Assembly: GCA_035293405.1 (NCBI GenBank)
Contig: DATDOE010000108.1
Location: forward strand, 1-64,000
Length of the DNA stretch: 64,000 nucleotides
Source: Gp6-AA40 sp035293405
GTDB taxonomy: Bacteria; Acidobacteriota; Vicinamibacteria; Vicinamibacterales; UBA2999
Direction of reading: 5' to 3'
The first letter of the stretch is position 1, and every line of letters begins with the position of its first letter. Under the pieces are notes generated by a model. It was not told the origin of the DNA and ran no database searches. It saw nothing but the letters and a program-made list of their open reading frames with translations. The translations under genes and the position numbers were made by a program. Positions 54,198-62,917 of the stretch are shown here, piece by piece.

Positions 54198-56114
54198 CTA
54201 CTGCTTTCGTGCAAGGTGCACGGTCGGGGCCCTGATTCGGAATCGGGCCTCCGGTGTGTACAGGCCCGCCCCGTAAAACCTGGCCGGAGAGCCGTCCCGC
54301 CCGAGCCACACGAGGCTCACGCCCCGTTCGACAGGCAGCGCGTGCGTGCGCCCGTGCAGGACGTGACCGAAGCCACCGCGACGAAACGTGTCGTCCGGGA
54401 GCCACGAGTCCATCCGGATCGTGAACGGCTCGCCTCCGATCTGCACTCGGGCGCGAAAGGGGTGCGCCGAAGATCGGTAGAGCACTGGTGCTTCGCCGTT
54501 GGTGCCGGCCCAGACTTCGTACGACGCGTCGGACCTCGACGGGACCCGACCACCGGTGAGTATGGTCAGCGCGCGTGCGAGCTCCGCGCGGTCGAGCGTC
54601 TTGTTGCTCGGCGGCGGCAGGAGGAGCGTCAGGACATACGGCGTCCCACGAGGCATTCGCGACACGACGTCCACGAGCGTCGGTGGTGGCGCCTGATCGG
54701 GCTCCAACAGGAAGAGGTTGCCGTAGGCGGCCACGACGTCGGCGGCCGCGTCCGCCGTGAGAACGATGTCGCGCTCTTCGGCCAGGTTGTCGCGCACCAG
54801 AAACGGAAAGTGCGGCAGGACGTCGGCGAGTCGTACCCACGCCAGGCCGTTCCGCTCGTAACGGGCCGAGTAGAGCAGCACGTTCTCAACCTGCCAGTCC
54901 ATCTTCGCCACCAGCAACGCATTCCGCTCGTCGATGTCCTGGGCAACGCGCGCCAGGTACGCGTCGGCGCGCCGATCGTCGTGGCGATCGACGGCCGGCC
55001 AGGTGTCCCATCCGCGCCATCCTGCGTAGACGAGGACGGCCACGGCAAGGGCCTGCCGCACTCGTTCGTCGTGCCAGCCGCCGATCGCCGCGCCGGCCGC
55101 CAGCGCGATCAGGAAGTGGCCGGGCAGAAAGAAGACGTGCGTATCGCCGACGTTGTAGGTGATGGCGAAGATCGTCGAGATCGCGTAGGCCAGCCACACG
55201 AACACGAACCATGGCTTCGACTGCGTCCATAGTCGAACGGCGCCGAGTGCCGCGAGCGCCAGACCCGCGATGCCGAACTGCTGGCGGGCGTCCCACGCCC
55301 ACATCGCCAGCCGGTCCCAGGTCTGAATGGCAGGGATACCCAGCACCATCTGCTCGCGCCAGTCGGCCTTGGTCACATCGAGCCAGAATGCCGCGACCCG
55401 GTCCCCCCAAGTCGCCGGCGCATCGATCGACGACCAGACGTACATGAAGTTAGGCGCGTACTGCAGCGCGCCAGCCGCGGCGATGGCGAGCGCGAGGAGG
55501 ACGATCGACGGCTTGAACAACTCACGCGGCCTGGGATGCGCGTGCAGCAGAAACACGGTGAACGGCGCGAGCAGCAGGATCATGCCGAGGTGATTGCCGA
55601 ATGCGATCGCATACACGGCGCAGAAGATCGCGAGCGTCGCGGTCGTGGGCCTGGCGGCAAAGGCCTGCAGCGCCAGGAGGCAGAGCGCGATGAGCGTGAG
55701 ATGGAGCGAGTACACCTCCGCGATCACGGCTTGCGTCCAGAACGTGTACGAGAAGGCCAGGAGCAGCCCGGAGGCAGCGCCGGCCAGCGCTGATTTGGTG
55801 AGACGGCCGCAGACCAGTGTGAGGAGACCAACCGCGACCGCCGCCCACACCGCCGAGAAGAGATTCAGGCCGCGGGCCGGATTCCCTTCGCTGACCGCGC
55901 GAATGAATGGCGTCGCCAGTGTGTAGTACAGCGGGTACGCGCGCCGCGCGCTGACCTCGGGCCAGAGTACGGCGGCTTGAAATCCGCCGGTGTCGCCCAG
56001 GTCGACGCCGGGTAGCAGCGTGCGCGTGTATGCCCAGAATGCGATCGTGGCGACCAGGCACGCCGCGACCAGCGTAGGCAGCGATCGGCCCTCCGTCGCC
56101 TCAATGCCCGGCAC
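54198..56114 (-). CDS. DUF2723-family polytopic membrane protein
   Basis: About 638 residues with ten or more membrane segments in the first 400. The N-terminus has the DUF2723 pattern: LLPGVDLGDTGGFQAA followed by YPLYYTLATPFIRAV. A soluble C-terminal region follows. These proteins resemble GT-C glycosyltransferases and may glycosylate exported proteins or lipids. I use the GTG at 56114, which overlaps the upstream gene by 14 bp. Confidence 0.82.
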   Translation of the reverse strand: MPGIEATEGRSLPTLVAACLVATIAFWAYTRTLLPGVDLGDTGGFQAAVLWPEVSARRAYPLYYTLATPFIRAVSEGNPARGLNLFSAVWAAVAVGLLTLVCGRLTKSALAGAASGLLLAFSYTFWTQAVIAEVYSLHLTLIALCLLALQAFAARPTTATLAIFCAVYAIAFGNHLGMILLLAPFTVFLLHAHPRPRELFKPSIVLLALAIAAAGALQYAPNFMYVWSSIDAPATWGDRVAAFWLDVTKADWREQMVLGIPAIQTWDRLAMWAWDARQQFGIAGLALAALGAVRLWTQSKPWFVFVWLAYAISTIFAITYNVGDTHVFFLPGHFLIALAAGAAIGGWHDERVRQALAVAVLVYAGWRGWDTWPAVDRHDDRRADAYLARVAQDIDERNALLVAKMDWQVENVLLYSARYERNGLAWVRLADVLPHFPFLVRDNLAEERDIVLTADAAADVVAAYGNLFLLEPDQAPPPTLVDVVSRMPRGTPYVLTLLLPPPSNKTLDRAELARALTILTGGRVPSRSDASYEVWAGTNGEAPVLYRSSAHPFRARVQIGGEPFTIRMDSWLPDDTFRRGGFGHVLHGRTHALPVERGVSLVWLGRDGSPARFYGAGLYTPEARFRIRAPTVHLARKQ

Positions 56115-57387
56115 GTTTCCGGGCCACGAACTCGCGAACCGCGTCGGCACCACGCGCGTTGAGGACGTGATGCGGCTGCACCCAGCCTCGCCTGGCGGTC
56201 CCGATGCCAAACCGCATCTGCCGTGCGAGTGCCTCCGCACGGTGGCAGTCGCTGTCGATCGCAATCGTCACGCCCGCGGCCGCTGCGCGTCTGGCGAGGG
56301 CGCCGTCCATGTCGAGATGACCGGGCGCGCCGTCGACCTCCATGGCCGTGCCGGTCTCGACGGCCGCCTGGAACAGCCGATCGAAGTCCAGGTCGTAGCC
56401 GTCCGATAAGGCCGGCGACCGGTTGGCGGGATGGGTGATGACGTTCACCAGCGGATGTTCCATCGCGCGCAGATACCGCTCCGTCAGCCGCACGCCATCG
56501 TCGCCGCGGTCGTCGTGCAGCGACGCCAGGACGATGTCGAAGCCGTTCAGCTGCTCGTCGCTGAAGTCGAGCGATCCGTCGTGCATGATGTCCACTTCGA
56601 CGCCATGCAGGATCTCGATGCCATGGATCCGCGAACGCAGCGTCTCGATCTCCTCGCGCTGAATGGGAATCTCCAGGGCGAGCAGTTTGCGTGACGCGAA
56701 TGCGCCCTCAGAGTGATCCGTGATCGCCACATACTCGTACCCGAGCTGCTTGGCGGCCAGCACCATGTGCTGCATGCTGTCGCGTCCGTCGCTCCACGTG
56801 CTGTGCATGTGCAGATCGCCGCGGATATGCGAGGGAGACACGAGCTCAGGCAGCGCGCCGCGTTCCGCCGCGTCGATCTCGTCGCCGTTCTCGCGCAGCT
56901 CCGGTGAGATGTACGGCAGGTCGAGATACCGGTAGAGCTCGTCCTCGTCCGGTGCGGCGATGATCGCGCCGCCGTCGCGGCTCAGGAGGCCGTCGCGAAA
57001 CGCGAGGCCGAGGGAGGTCGCACGCGCCTGGAGCCGCTCAGTATGCCGGCGCGAGCCCGTGTGCCACACCAGCGCCGCCCCGGCATCGTCAGGGCTGGTC
57101 ACGTGAAGACGGACGCGCCCGCGCTCGGTGGCGGCCTCGACGCTGGTCGGGAGCCTGGCCAGCACCGCGGTGACGATCGGCAGACGCAGAAAGGCGTCGA
57201 GCAGCTCGAGATGTCTCGACGGGGCGGCCACGGCGAGGAGGGACACATCGCCGATGTCGGGTGCGTACCGCCGCAGGCTGCCGAGCGGCGTGAAGTCGTC
57301 CGCGGGGAGACCCGCGCGGCGCGCCTCGCGGATGACAGTCGAGGCGAGCAAATGGGCTCGACCCAGCGGAATTCGCGATCCCTTCAA
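56101..57387 (-). CDS. PolX-like protein with degenerate polymerase part and intact PHP domain
   Basis: A 428-residue paralogue of the PolX at 40358. The HhH region is absent. The polymerase motif is GSLRRYAPDIGDVSLLAV: the second catalytic Asp of GDIDIL is Ser49. The PHP domain is well kept: DLHMHSTWSDGRDSMQHM, ITDHSEGAFASRK, GVEVDIMHDG and IDSDCH. It probably acts only as a metal-dependent phosphoesterase or nuclease. TTG start, inside a palindrome. Confidence 0.85.
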   Translation of the reverse strand: MKGSRIPLGRAHLLASTVIREARRAGLPADDFTPLGSLRRYAPDIGDVSLLAVAAPSRHLELLDAFLRLPIVTAVLARLPTSVEAATERGRVRLHVTSPDDAGAALVWHTGSRRHTERLQARATSLGLAFRDGLLSRDGGAIIAAPDEDELYRYLDLPYISPELRENGDEIDAAERGALPELVSPSHIRGDLHMHSTWSDGRDSMQHMVLAAKQLGYEYVAITDHSEGAFASRKLLALEIPIQREEIETLRSRIHGIEILHGVEVDIMHDGSLDFSDEQLNGFDIVLASLHDDRGDDGVRLTERYLRAMEHPLVNVITHPANRSPALSDGYDLDFDRLFQAAVETGTAMEVDGAPGHLDMDGALARRAAAAGVTIAIDSDCHRAEALARQMRFGIGTARRGWVQPHHVLNARGADAVREFVARKRAGH

Positions 57388-57412
57388 GCCTCAATTGTGC
57401 ATTGAAGGGATC
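57377..57412. repeat. Palindrome at the start of divergent genes
   Basis: GATCCCTTCAA (57377-57387) and TTGAAGGGATC (57402-57412) form an 11-bp perfect inverted repeat with a 14-bp spacer. Both arms contain TTG AAG GGA TC, which reads M-K-G-S on each strand; the minus-strand arm is the start of the PHP gene. It could be an operator or a duplicated start region. Confidence 0.65.
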
Positions 57413-57446
57413 CCGTGACGCTACTCTCCGGTTACGATCATCGGCT

Positions 57447-57851
57447 GTGGAGATCGAGATTCGCGATCGCGCGTCCCAGGCGGTTCCGCCAGGAGGGCTG
57501 GAAGGGTCCTCGCTGCGGACGACGGACCGCCGGATGAACCAAGTGGCGTGCATTACGGTCAGTCGGCAGTCTCCGGACGATGCCGGTGTACGCGAGATCT
57601 ACGTGTCCGTTGATGGCGAGCAGATTGCGATCTTGAAGCATGGGCAAGCGATTACGCACGAACTGCCCGCCGGTCCGCACCGCCTGCGTGCGCACAACAC
57701 ACTGTTCTGGAAGACGCACGACGTGGTGCTGCAACCTGGCGAGCATGCCCGCTTCACAGCGGTGAATCGTGCGGGGTGGGGATCGTTCGGGTTCCTGATG
57801 ATCCTCGGCGCCTCTCCGCTGTACCTGACGTTCGAGCGAGAAGTGTCGTGA
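57447..57851 (+). CDS. PEGA-like small protein with C-terminal hydrophobic segment
   Basis: About 134 residues from GTG at 57447 (ATG at 57534 and TTG at 57402 are alternatives). The middle is a PEGA-like beta-sandwich (EIYVSVDGEQIAILKHG; ELPAGPHRLRAHNTLFWKTH), and the end is hydrophobic (GWGSFGFLMILGASPLYL). A -10-like TACGAT ends 8 nt before the GTG. Function is unknown. Confidence 0.6.
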   Translation: MEIEIRDRASQAVPPGGLEGSSLRTTDRRMNQVACITVSRQSPDDAGVREIYVSVDGEQIAILKHGQAITHELPAGPHRLRAHNTLFWKTHDVVLQPGEHARFTAVNRAGWGSFGFLMILGASPLYLTFEREVS

Positions 57852-57899
57852 TCGCGAGGTCCCTGTGTTGCCGCGGTCGCCTCGAGCTGCGTCGAGCAA

Positions 57900-57928
57900 T
57901 TGCAGGGGCGAAATCCTGATGCTAGACT
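57900..57928 (+). promoter_or_regulatory. Promoter of tRNA-Ala
   Basis: TTGCAG (57900-57905), 17 bp, TAGACT (57923-57928). Transcription would begin near 57935, about 45 nt before the tRNA. Confidence 0.6.
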
Positions 57929-57980
57929 GACGGTTGGTGCTGGTCGTGGTCCGACGCGACTGTACACCGGGCCATGATGT

Positions 57981-58056
<76 letters not shown>

Positions 58057-58189
58057 ATCCTCGGCCCGGTCGCCCCACCGTTTTTGTCGCGATCGTCGCT
58101 GTACGTTTTGAAACACCCCCCGCCCGCTGACCTTCAGCTATACTCGGTTTACCCGCGCGGCGGATTGCGCTGCCAGCTCTCCCACATTC

Positions 58190-59272
58190 ATGCCCAGGAT
58201 GAAGAAAATCGGCGTGCTGACCGGCGGCGGCGACGCTCCGGGATTGAACGCCGTCATCCGTGCCGTCGTCAAGACCGCGTATAACGCCGGCGTCGAGGTT
58301 ATCGGGCTCGAGGACAGCTTCGACGGTCTGATCTATCCAGAGAAGTCCCGGCCGCTGGGTCCCCGCGACGTCACCGGCATCCTGCGCCTCGGCGGCACGA
58401 TGCTCGGCACCGTCAACACCGGGAACCCATTTCTCCTGCCGATCGTCACGCCGCAGGGCACCTTCAACTACTCGGACCGCTGCATCGAGATGTTCGGCAA
58501 GATGGAGCTCGATGGGCTGGTGTGCATTGGCGGCGACGGCACGCTGGCGATCTCCTACGAGTTCTACAAGAAGGGCATCCCGCTCGTCTGCGTGCCGAAA
58601 ACCATCGACAACGACATCGTCGGCACGACCAGCTGCTTCGGCTTCGATACCGCCGTCAGCTTTGCCACCGACGCCATCGACCGGCTCCACTCGACCGCCG
58701 AGGCGCATCGCCGAATCATGGTCGTCGAGGTGATGGGCCGCTATGCGGGCTGGATTGCGCTACAGAGCGGCGTGGCCGGCGGTGCTGACGTCATCCTCAT
58801 TCCCGAGATCACGTATGACCTGGAGAAGGTCGGGCAGTGCGTTCGGGATCGCGACAAGTGGGGCGCGCGGTTCAGCATCGTCGTGGTGGCGGAAGGCGCG
58901 CGGCCGAAAGACGGCGCGTTCACGCTCATCGAAGCGGCCCACGGCGGCCACGCCGAGAGACTCGGGGGAATCGGTGTTCGTGTGGCCGCGCAGCTCGAGG
59001 AGTTGACGGGGAAGGAAACGCGCTACGTCGTGCTCGGGCATCTGCAGCGCGGGGGATCCCCGACGGCGTTCGACCGGACGTTGGCGACGCGCTTTGGCGG
59101 CAAGGCCGTGGAGTTGTTGCTGAAGGGACAGTTCGGAAAGATGGTGGCCAACCACCCGCCGGACCTGGTGCCGATTCCGCTGGGCGAGGTCGTCGGAAAA
59201 ACGAAGACCGTGCCGCTCGACTACGATCTGCTGCTGACCGCCCGCGCCCTCGGCGTCTCCTTTGGGGATTAG
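58190..59272 (+). CDS. pfkA: 6-phosphofructokinase, mixed ATP/PPi-type signature
   Basis: A 360-residue PFK. The start region is KKIGVLTGGGDAPGLNAVIR. The phosphoryl-donor site is GGDGT (residues 114-118), Gly as in ATP enzymes, while the second position is PKTIDND (Lys137), as in PPi enzymes. LGHLQRGGSPTAFDRTLATR is conserved. The 5' region has a TATACT box about 46 nt upstream. ATP use is more likely, but the donor should be measured. Confidence 0.93.
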   Translation: MPRMKKIGVLTGGGDAPGLNAVIRAVVKTAYNAGVEVIGLEDSFDGLIYPEKSRPLGPRDVTGILRLGGTMLGTVNTGNPFLLPIVTPQGTFNYSDRCIEMFGKMELDGLVCIGGDGTLAISYEFYKKGIPLVCVPKTIDNDIVGTTSCFGFDTAVSFATDAIDRLHSTAEAHRRIMVVEVMGRYAGWIALQSGVAGGADVILIPEITYDLEKVGQCVRDRDKWGARFSIVVVAEGARPKDGAFTLIEAAHGGHAERLGGIGVRVAAQLEELTGKETRYVVLGHLQRGGSPTAFDRTLATRFGGKAVELLLKGQFGKMVANHPPDLVPIPLGEVVGKTKTVPLDYDLLLTARALGVSFGD

Positions 59273-59275
59273 TGA

Positions 59276-59428
59276 TTCGTTGATTATTGATTGACGATTC
59301 GTTGGTGATTGCTGATTGCTGATTGTTGATTGGCGATGGATTGGCGAATCAGCAGGACCAGTCGTCGACAAATCGCGAATCAACAATCCCCAATCATCAA
59401 CGAATCGATATTCGCCCATTCACAAGTC
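59276..59428. repeat. GATTGCT/GATTCGT arrays and their inverse after pfkA
   Basis: Tandem heptamers of GATTGCT, GATTCGT and TGATTGA type (59276-59342) are followed by the inverse AATCAACGAATC-type copies (59382-59412). Together they can form a long hairpin between the convergent pfkA and frr genes. Confidence 0.75.
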
Positions 59429-59429
59429 A

Positions 59430-59996
59430 TCAACCCAGTAGCTCCTGATCCTTCTTCTTCTGCAGCTCGTCGATCATCTTGACGTGCTCGTCGGTCATCT
59501 TCTGCACCTGATCCAGGCCCTTCCGCTCGTCGTCCTCGGAGATCTTGTGCTCCTTGAGCAGTTTCTTCAGCCGCTCGTTCGCATCGCGACGAACCTGACG
59601 GACCACGTTCCGTCCCTCTTCGGCCTGCTTGTGGACGTGCCGTGACAGCTCTTTCCGGCGATCCTCGGTCAGCGACGGGATAGGAATGCGGACGACCTTT
59701 CCGTCGTTGGCGGGGTTGAGGCCGAGATCCGAGGTCCGGATCGCCTTCTCGAGCGCCGCCATCACCGACGGATCGAATGGTTGCGCGACGATGAGCGCCG
59801 GCTCGGGTATCGACAGCGTGGCGACCTGATTGATCGGCATCTTCGAGCCGTAGGCCTCCACCTGGATGCCATCGAGCAGGCCGACGGTGGCGCGCCCGGT
59901 ACGGACGTGAGCCATGTCACGGCGGACTCGCTCGATGCCCGCGTCCATCCGAGTCTTGCATTCTCCGAACATACCTTTCAGATCGCTGAAATCCAT
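59430..59996 (-). CDS. frr: Ribosome recycling factor
   Basis: Splits post-termination ribosomes with EF-G. The 188-residue protein has RVRRDMAHVRTGRATVGLLDGI, the hinge region and RIPIPSLTEDRRKELSRHVH. It lies downstream of pyrH, separated by a heptamer array. Confidence 0.97.
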   Translation of the reverse strand: MDFSDLKGMFGECKTRMDAGIERVRRDMAHVRTGRATVGLLDGIQVEAYGSKMPINQVATLSIPEPALIVAQPFDPSVMAALEKAIRTSDLGLNPANDGKVVRIPIPSLTEDRRKELSRHVHKQAEEGRNVVRQVRRDANERLKKLLKEHKISEDDERKGLDQVQKMTDEHVKMIDELQKKKDQELLG

Positions 59997-60000
59997 ATGT

Positions 60001-60139
60001 CACCTAGCTCGTAGCCTGTAGCCGGTAGTTTGTAGCAGGAGTCGGTCGCCGGTAGCCAGGATGTCGTTCATAGCTCGGGTGCGTTGCCAGCTACCAGCTA
60101 CCAGCTACCAGCTACCAGCTACCAGTTACCAGCTACCGG
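60001..60139. repeat. GGTAGCC and AGCTACC heptamer arrays between pyrH and frr
   Basis: GTAGCCTGTAGCCGGTAG-like units (60010-60058) are followed by six to seven perfect AGCTACC heptamers (60089-60135), the reverse complement. The two halves could pair in the pyrH-frr transcript. Confidence 0.85.
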
Positions 60140-60880
60140 CTAGACAGAGACCGTGGTGCCGATCGGATCGCCCATCACGACCCGCCGGATGTTCCCAGGT
60201 TGTCGCAAGTCGAACACCACGATGGGCAGTTTGTTGTCCATGCACAGGGAGATGGCCGTGGCGTCCATGACCTTCAGCTGACGCTCGAGCACTTGCAGGT
60301 AGGAGATGGACGTGTACTTCGTCGCCTGCGCATCCAGCATCGGGTCGGCGGTGTAGATGCCGTCCACTTTGGTGCCTTTCAGGATGACATCCGCCTTGAT
60401 TTCCATGGCCCGCAGGGCAGCGGCGGTGTCGGTCGTGAAGTACGGATTGCCCGTGCCGGCCGCGAAGATGACCACGCGCCCTTTTTCGAGGTGCCTGATG
60501 GCCCGGCGGCGGATGAACGGCTCGGCCACGGCGCGCATCTCGATGGCCGTGACCACGCGCGTCACCACGCCTTGCTGTTCGAGCGCGTCCTGCAGCGCCA
60601 GGGCATTGATCACGGTCGCGAGCATGCCCATGTAGTCGGCGGTCGCGCGATCCATGCCGCGGGTGCTGGCCGCCAGCCCGCGAAAGATGTTGCCGCCGCC
60701 GATGACGATCGCGGTCTCGACACCCAGCCCCTGAATCTCCCTGACGTCGCGCGCGATGCGCGTCGCAACGATGGGGTCGACCCCGAATTGCTGGTCGCCC
60801 ATGAGGGCTTCGCCCGAGAGCTTGAGCAGCGCGCGCTTGTAGACGGGAGTGGCGGAGGCTGTCGCGGTATCTGAAGACAT
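60140..60880 (-). CDS. pyrH: UMP kinase
   Basis: Phosphorylates UMP to UDP. The 246-residue protein has the motifs LLKLSGEALMGDQQFGVD, VIGGGNIFRGL and AAGTGNPYFTTDTAAALRA. A TATAAT box (60890-60895, minus strand) ends 9 nt before the ATG, so it may have its own nearly leaderless promoter besides read-through from tsf. Confidence 0.97.
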   Translation of the reverse strand: MSSDTATASATPVYKRALLKLSGEALMGDQQFGVDPIVATRIARDVREIQGLGVETAIVIGGGNIFRGLAASTRGMDRATADYMGMLATVINALALQDALEQQGVVTRVVTAIEMRAVAEPFIRRRAIRHLEKGRVVIFAAGTGNPYFTTDTAAALRAMEIKADVILKGTKVDGIYTADPMLDAQATKYTSISYLQVLERQLKVMDATAISLCMDNKLPIVVFDLRQPGNIRRVVMGDPIGTTVSV

Positions 60881-60889
60881 CGAACGAGG

Positions 60890-60895
60890 ATTATA
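60890..60895 (-). promoter_or_regulatory. -10 box before pyrH
   Basis: TATAAT on the minus strand within CGATATAATCCT, the same 12-mer as before the kinase gene at 43068. The ATG follows after 9 nt. No good -35 box is seen. Confidence 0.5.
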
Positions 60896-60918
60896 TCGGA
60901 ACCACCACAGCCCCCCGC

Positions 60919-61524
60919 CTATTCAACGCCCTCGCCGACGCGGAAGCGCACGAACCGGCTGACCTGGATGTTTTCACCGGTCTTGGCGCTGGCTTGTGCG
61001 ACCAGCTGGCCGATGGTGACCTTGTCGTCGCGGACGAATGGCTGATCGACCAGCACGAACTGGGAGTAGAAGCTGCCCAGTTTGCCCTCGATGATCTTGT
61101 CGATGACGTGGGCCGGCTTGTTCTCCTTCTCCATCTGGCCGCGATAGATCGCCTTCTCCTTCTCGACCTCCTCGGCGGGGACGTCCTCGCGACGGACCCA
61201 GCGGGGCGCGGCCGCGGCGATGTGCATGCCGACCTCTTTGACGAGATTGTTGAAGTCGTCAGTGCGCGCCACGAAGTCGGATTCGCAGTTGACCTCCACG
61301 AGGACGCCGATCTTGCCGCCCATGTGAATGTAGCTGCCGATCACGCCCTGCGCCGTCGTCCGGCCCGCCCGCTTTGCCGCCTGCGCGAGCCCGCGCTTGC
61401 GGAGGAGGGTGATCGCCTCCTCCATGTTGCCGTTCGCTTCGGTCAGCGCCGCCTTGCACTCCATCATGCCCGCGCCAGTCTTGTCGCGAAGCTGCTTGAC
61501 CATCGCCGCCGTAATCTCTGCCAT
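60919..61524 (-). CDS. tsf: Elongation factor Ts
   Basis: Nucleotide exchange factor for EF-Tu. The 201-residue short form starts MAEITAAMVKQLRDKTGAGM, with GAGMMECKAALTEANGNMEEA and GVLVEVNCESDFVARTDDF. It lacks part of the second core subdomain of E. coli EF-Ts, as in many phyla. An ATG at 61524 is used; an upstream extension is possible. Confidence 0.97.
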   Translation of the reverse strand: MAEITAAMVKQLRDKTGAGMMECKAALTEANGNMEEAITLLRKRGLAQAAKRAGRTTAQGVIGSYIHMGGKIGVLVEVNCESDFVARTDDFNNLVKEVGMHIAAAAPRWVRREDVPAEEVEKEKAIYRGQMEKENKPAHVIDKIIEGKLGSFYSQFVLVDQPFVRDDKVTIGQLVAQASAKTGENIQVSRFVRFRVGEGVE

Positions 61525-61577
61525 CACCGTTTCTCCGTTCGCGGGCCGGCTCACACCGGCCCCTGCATTCTGTAATC

Positions 61578-61605
61578 GTACGGGCCGCCTTCAGGCGGCC
61601 CGTAC
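61578..61605. repeat. REP-like palindrome with 13-bp stem
   Basis: GTACGGGCCGCCT-TC-AGGCGGCCCGTAC: the core is the same as in the elements at 14624, 29108 and 32379, with longer arms. It lies between rpsB and tsf. Confidence 0.8.
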
Positions 61606-61634
61606 AAAGAAAGCGCCGGCCCATGAGCCGGCGC
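61602..61634 (-). terminator. Terminator/attenuator between rpsB and tsf
   Basis: On the minus strand the stem GCGCCGGC-TCATGG-GCCGGCGC is followed by TTTCTTTG. This looks like a partial rho-independent terminator. In E. coli an attenuator at the same place lowers tsf relative to rpsB. Confidence 0.6.
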
Positions 61635-61657
61635 CTGAACTCAACGAGCCGGGGTGG

Positions 61658-62470
61658 TTAGGCTCCGGCGGGGGTGGGCGTCGGCTCCCGGCGTTGCGGG
61701 CGCACGGCTCGCGTGAGCCTGGCGGCGGCGTCGGCGGCCGCGGTTTCTTCGGCTCGCGCGGCGTCCTCTTCGGCCATGCGCGACTCGCGCATGCCGCGGC
61801 CGGCCGTCACGGCATCGGCGATCTTCGAGGCAAACAGCCGAATCGCGCGCAGCGCGTCGTCGTTGCCGGGCACCACGTAGTCGACCTCATCGGGATCGCA
61901 GTTGGTATCGACGACGCCGATCACCGGAATCTTCAGCTTGCGCGCTTCGTCGACCGCGATCTTTTCCTTGCGCGTATCGACGACGAACACCGCGTCGGGC
62001 AGCCGCGACATCTGCCGGATGCCTTCGAGGTTCTTGAGAAGCTTGCGCTTCTCCTTCTCGTTGCGCGCCTGCTCCTTCTTGGTGAGCGTGTCGTAGCGGC
62101 CATCGGTCACCATGGCCTCGAGGTCACGGAGACGTCCGAGACTGCGCTGGATCGTGGTGAAATTGGTGAGCAGCCCGCCAAGCCATCGCTGGTTGATGAA
62201 GTACATCCCACAGCGCTGTGCTTCCTCGGAGATGACGTCCTGCGCCTGCCGCTTGGTGCCGACAAAGAGGAGCGTCCGGCCATCGGCCGCGAGGTTGGTG
62301 ACGAACTCTTCAGCCTCACGGAACTTCTTCACCGTCTTGTTCAGATTGATGATGTAGATGCCGTTCCGCTCTCCGAAGATGTACTCCTTCATCTTCGGGT
62401 TCCACCGCTTCGTCTGGTGGCCGAAGTGCACGCCGGCCTCCAGTAGATCCTTCATCGCAATCCCGGGCAA
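61658..62470 (-). CDS. rpsB: Small ribosomal subunit protein uS2
   Basis: A 270-residue 30S protein. Motifs are MKDLLEAGVHFGHQTKRWNP, FVGTKRQAQDVISEEA and VVDTNCDPDEVDYVVPGNDD. An Ala/Arg/Pro-rich C-terminal tail of about 40 residues is extra. Confidence 0.97.
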   Translation of the reverse strand: MPGIAMKDLLEAGVHFGHQTKRWNPKMKEYIFGERNGIYIINLNKTVKKFREAEEFVTNLAADGRTLLFVGTKRQAQDVISEEAQRCGMYFINQRWLGGLLTNFTTIQRSLGRLRDLEAMVTDGRYDTLTKKEQARNEKEKRKLLKNLEGIRQMSRLPDAVFVVDTRKEKIAVDEARKLKIPVIGVVDTNCDPDEVDYVVPGNDDALRAIRLFASKIADAVTAGRGMRESRMAEEDAARAEETAAADAAARLTRAVRPQRREPTPTPAGA

Positions 62471-62523
62471 CAGATGCCTCCAGTAGCGCGCCGGCTGTCG
62501 CCGACACGACCGATACCGACCGA

Positions 62524-62916
62524 TTAACGCTTGCTGAACTGGAACCGCTTGCGGGCGCCAGCCATGCCGTACTTCTTCCGCTCCTTGACGCGTGAATCCG
62601 ACGTCAGGAGCCCGTCTTTCTTGAGCTGCTTGCGCAACTCGGCGTTGAACGCCACCAGGGCGCGTGAGATGCCGAGGCGCATCGCGCCGGCCTGACCGTT
62701 CACGCCGCCGCCGCCGACCGTCGCCAGGATGTCGAACTTCTCACCCGTCTCTGTCAGCAGCAGCGGACGGCGCACCTGCACGCGCAGCGCATCGGTCGGG
62801 AAGTACTTCTCGAATTCCCGGTGGTTGACGGTGATGGCTCCTGTGCCGGGGCGGAGGAACACGCGCGCGGTCGATGTCTTGCGGCGTCCAGTTGCGTAGT
62901 ATTCGATGCTGGCCAA
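62524..62916 (-). CDS. rpsI: Small ribosomal subunit protein uS9
   Basis: A 130-residue protein starting MASIEYYATGRRKTSTARV and ending KYGMAGARKRFQFSKR, the tail that contacts tRNA in the P site. It lies 1 bp downstream of rplM. Confidence 0.98.
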   Translation of the reverse strand: MASIEYYATGRRKTSTARVFLRPGTGAITVNHREFEKYFPTDALRVQVRRPLLLTETGEKFDILATVGGGGVNGQAGAMRLGISRALVAFNAELRKQLKKDGLLTSDSRVKERKKYGMAGARKRFQFSKR

Positions 62917-62917
62917 G

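Noticed and set aside
60089..60135. Tandem AGCTACC units as a possible CRISPR array
   Set aside because: Units are 7 bp without spacers, and no cas gene is present.
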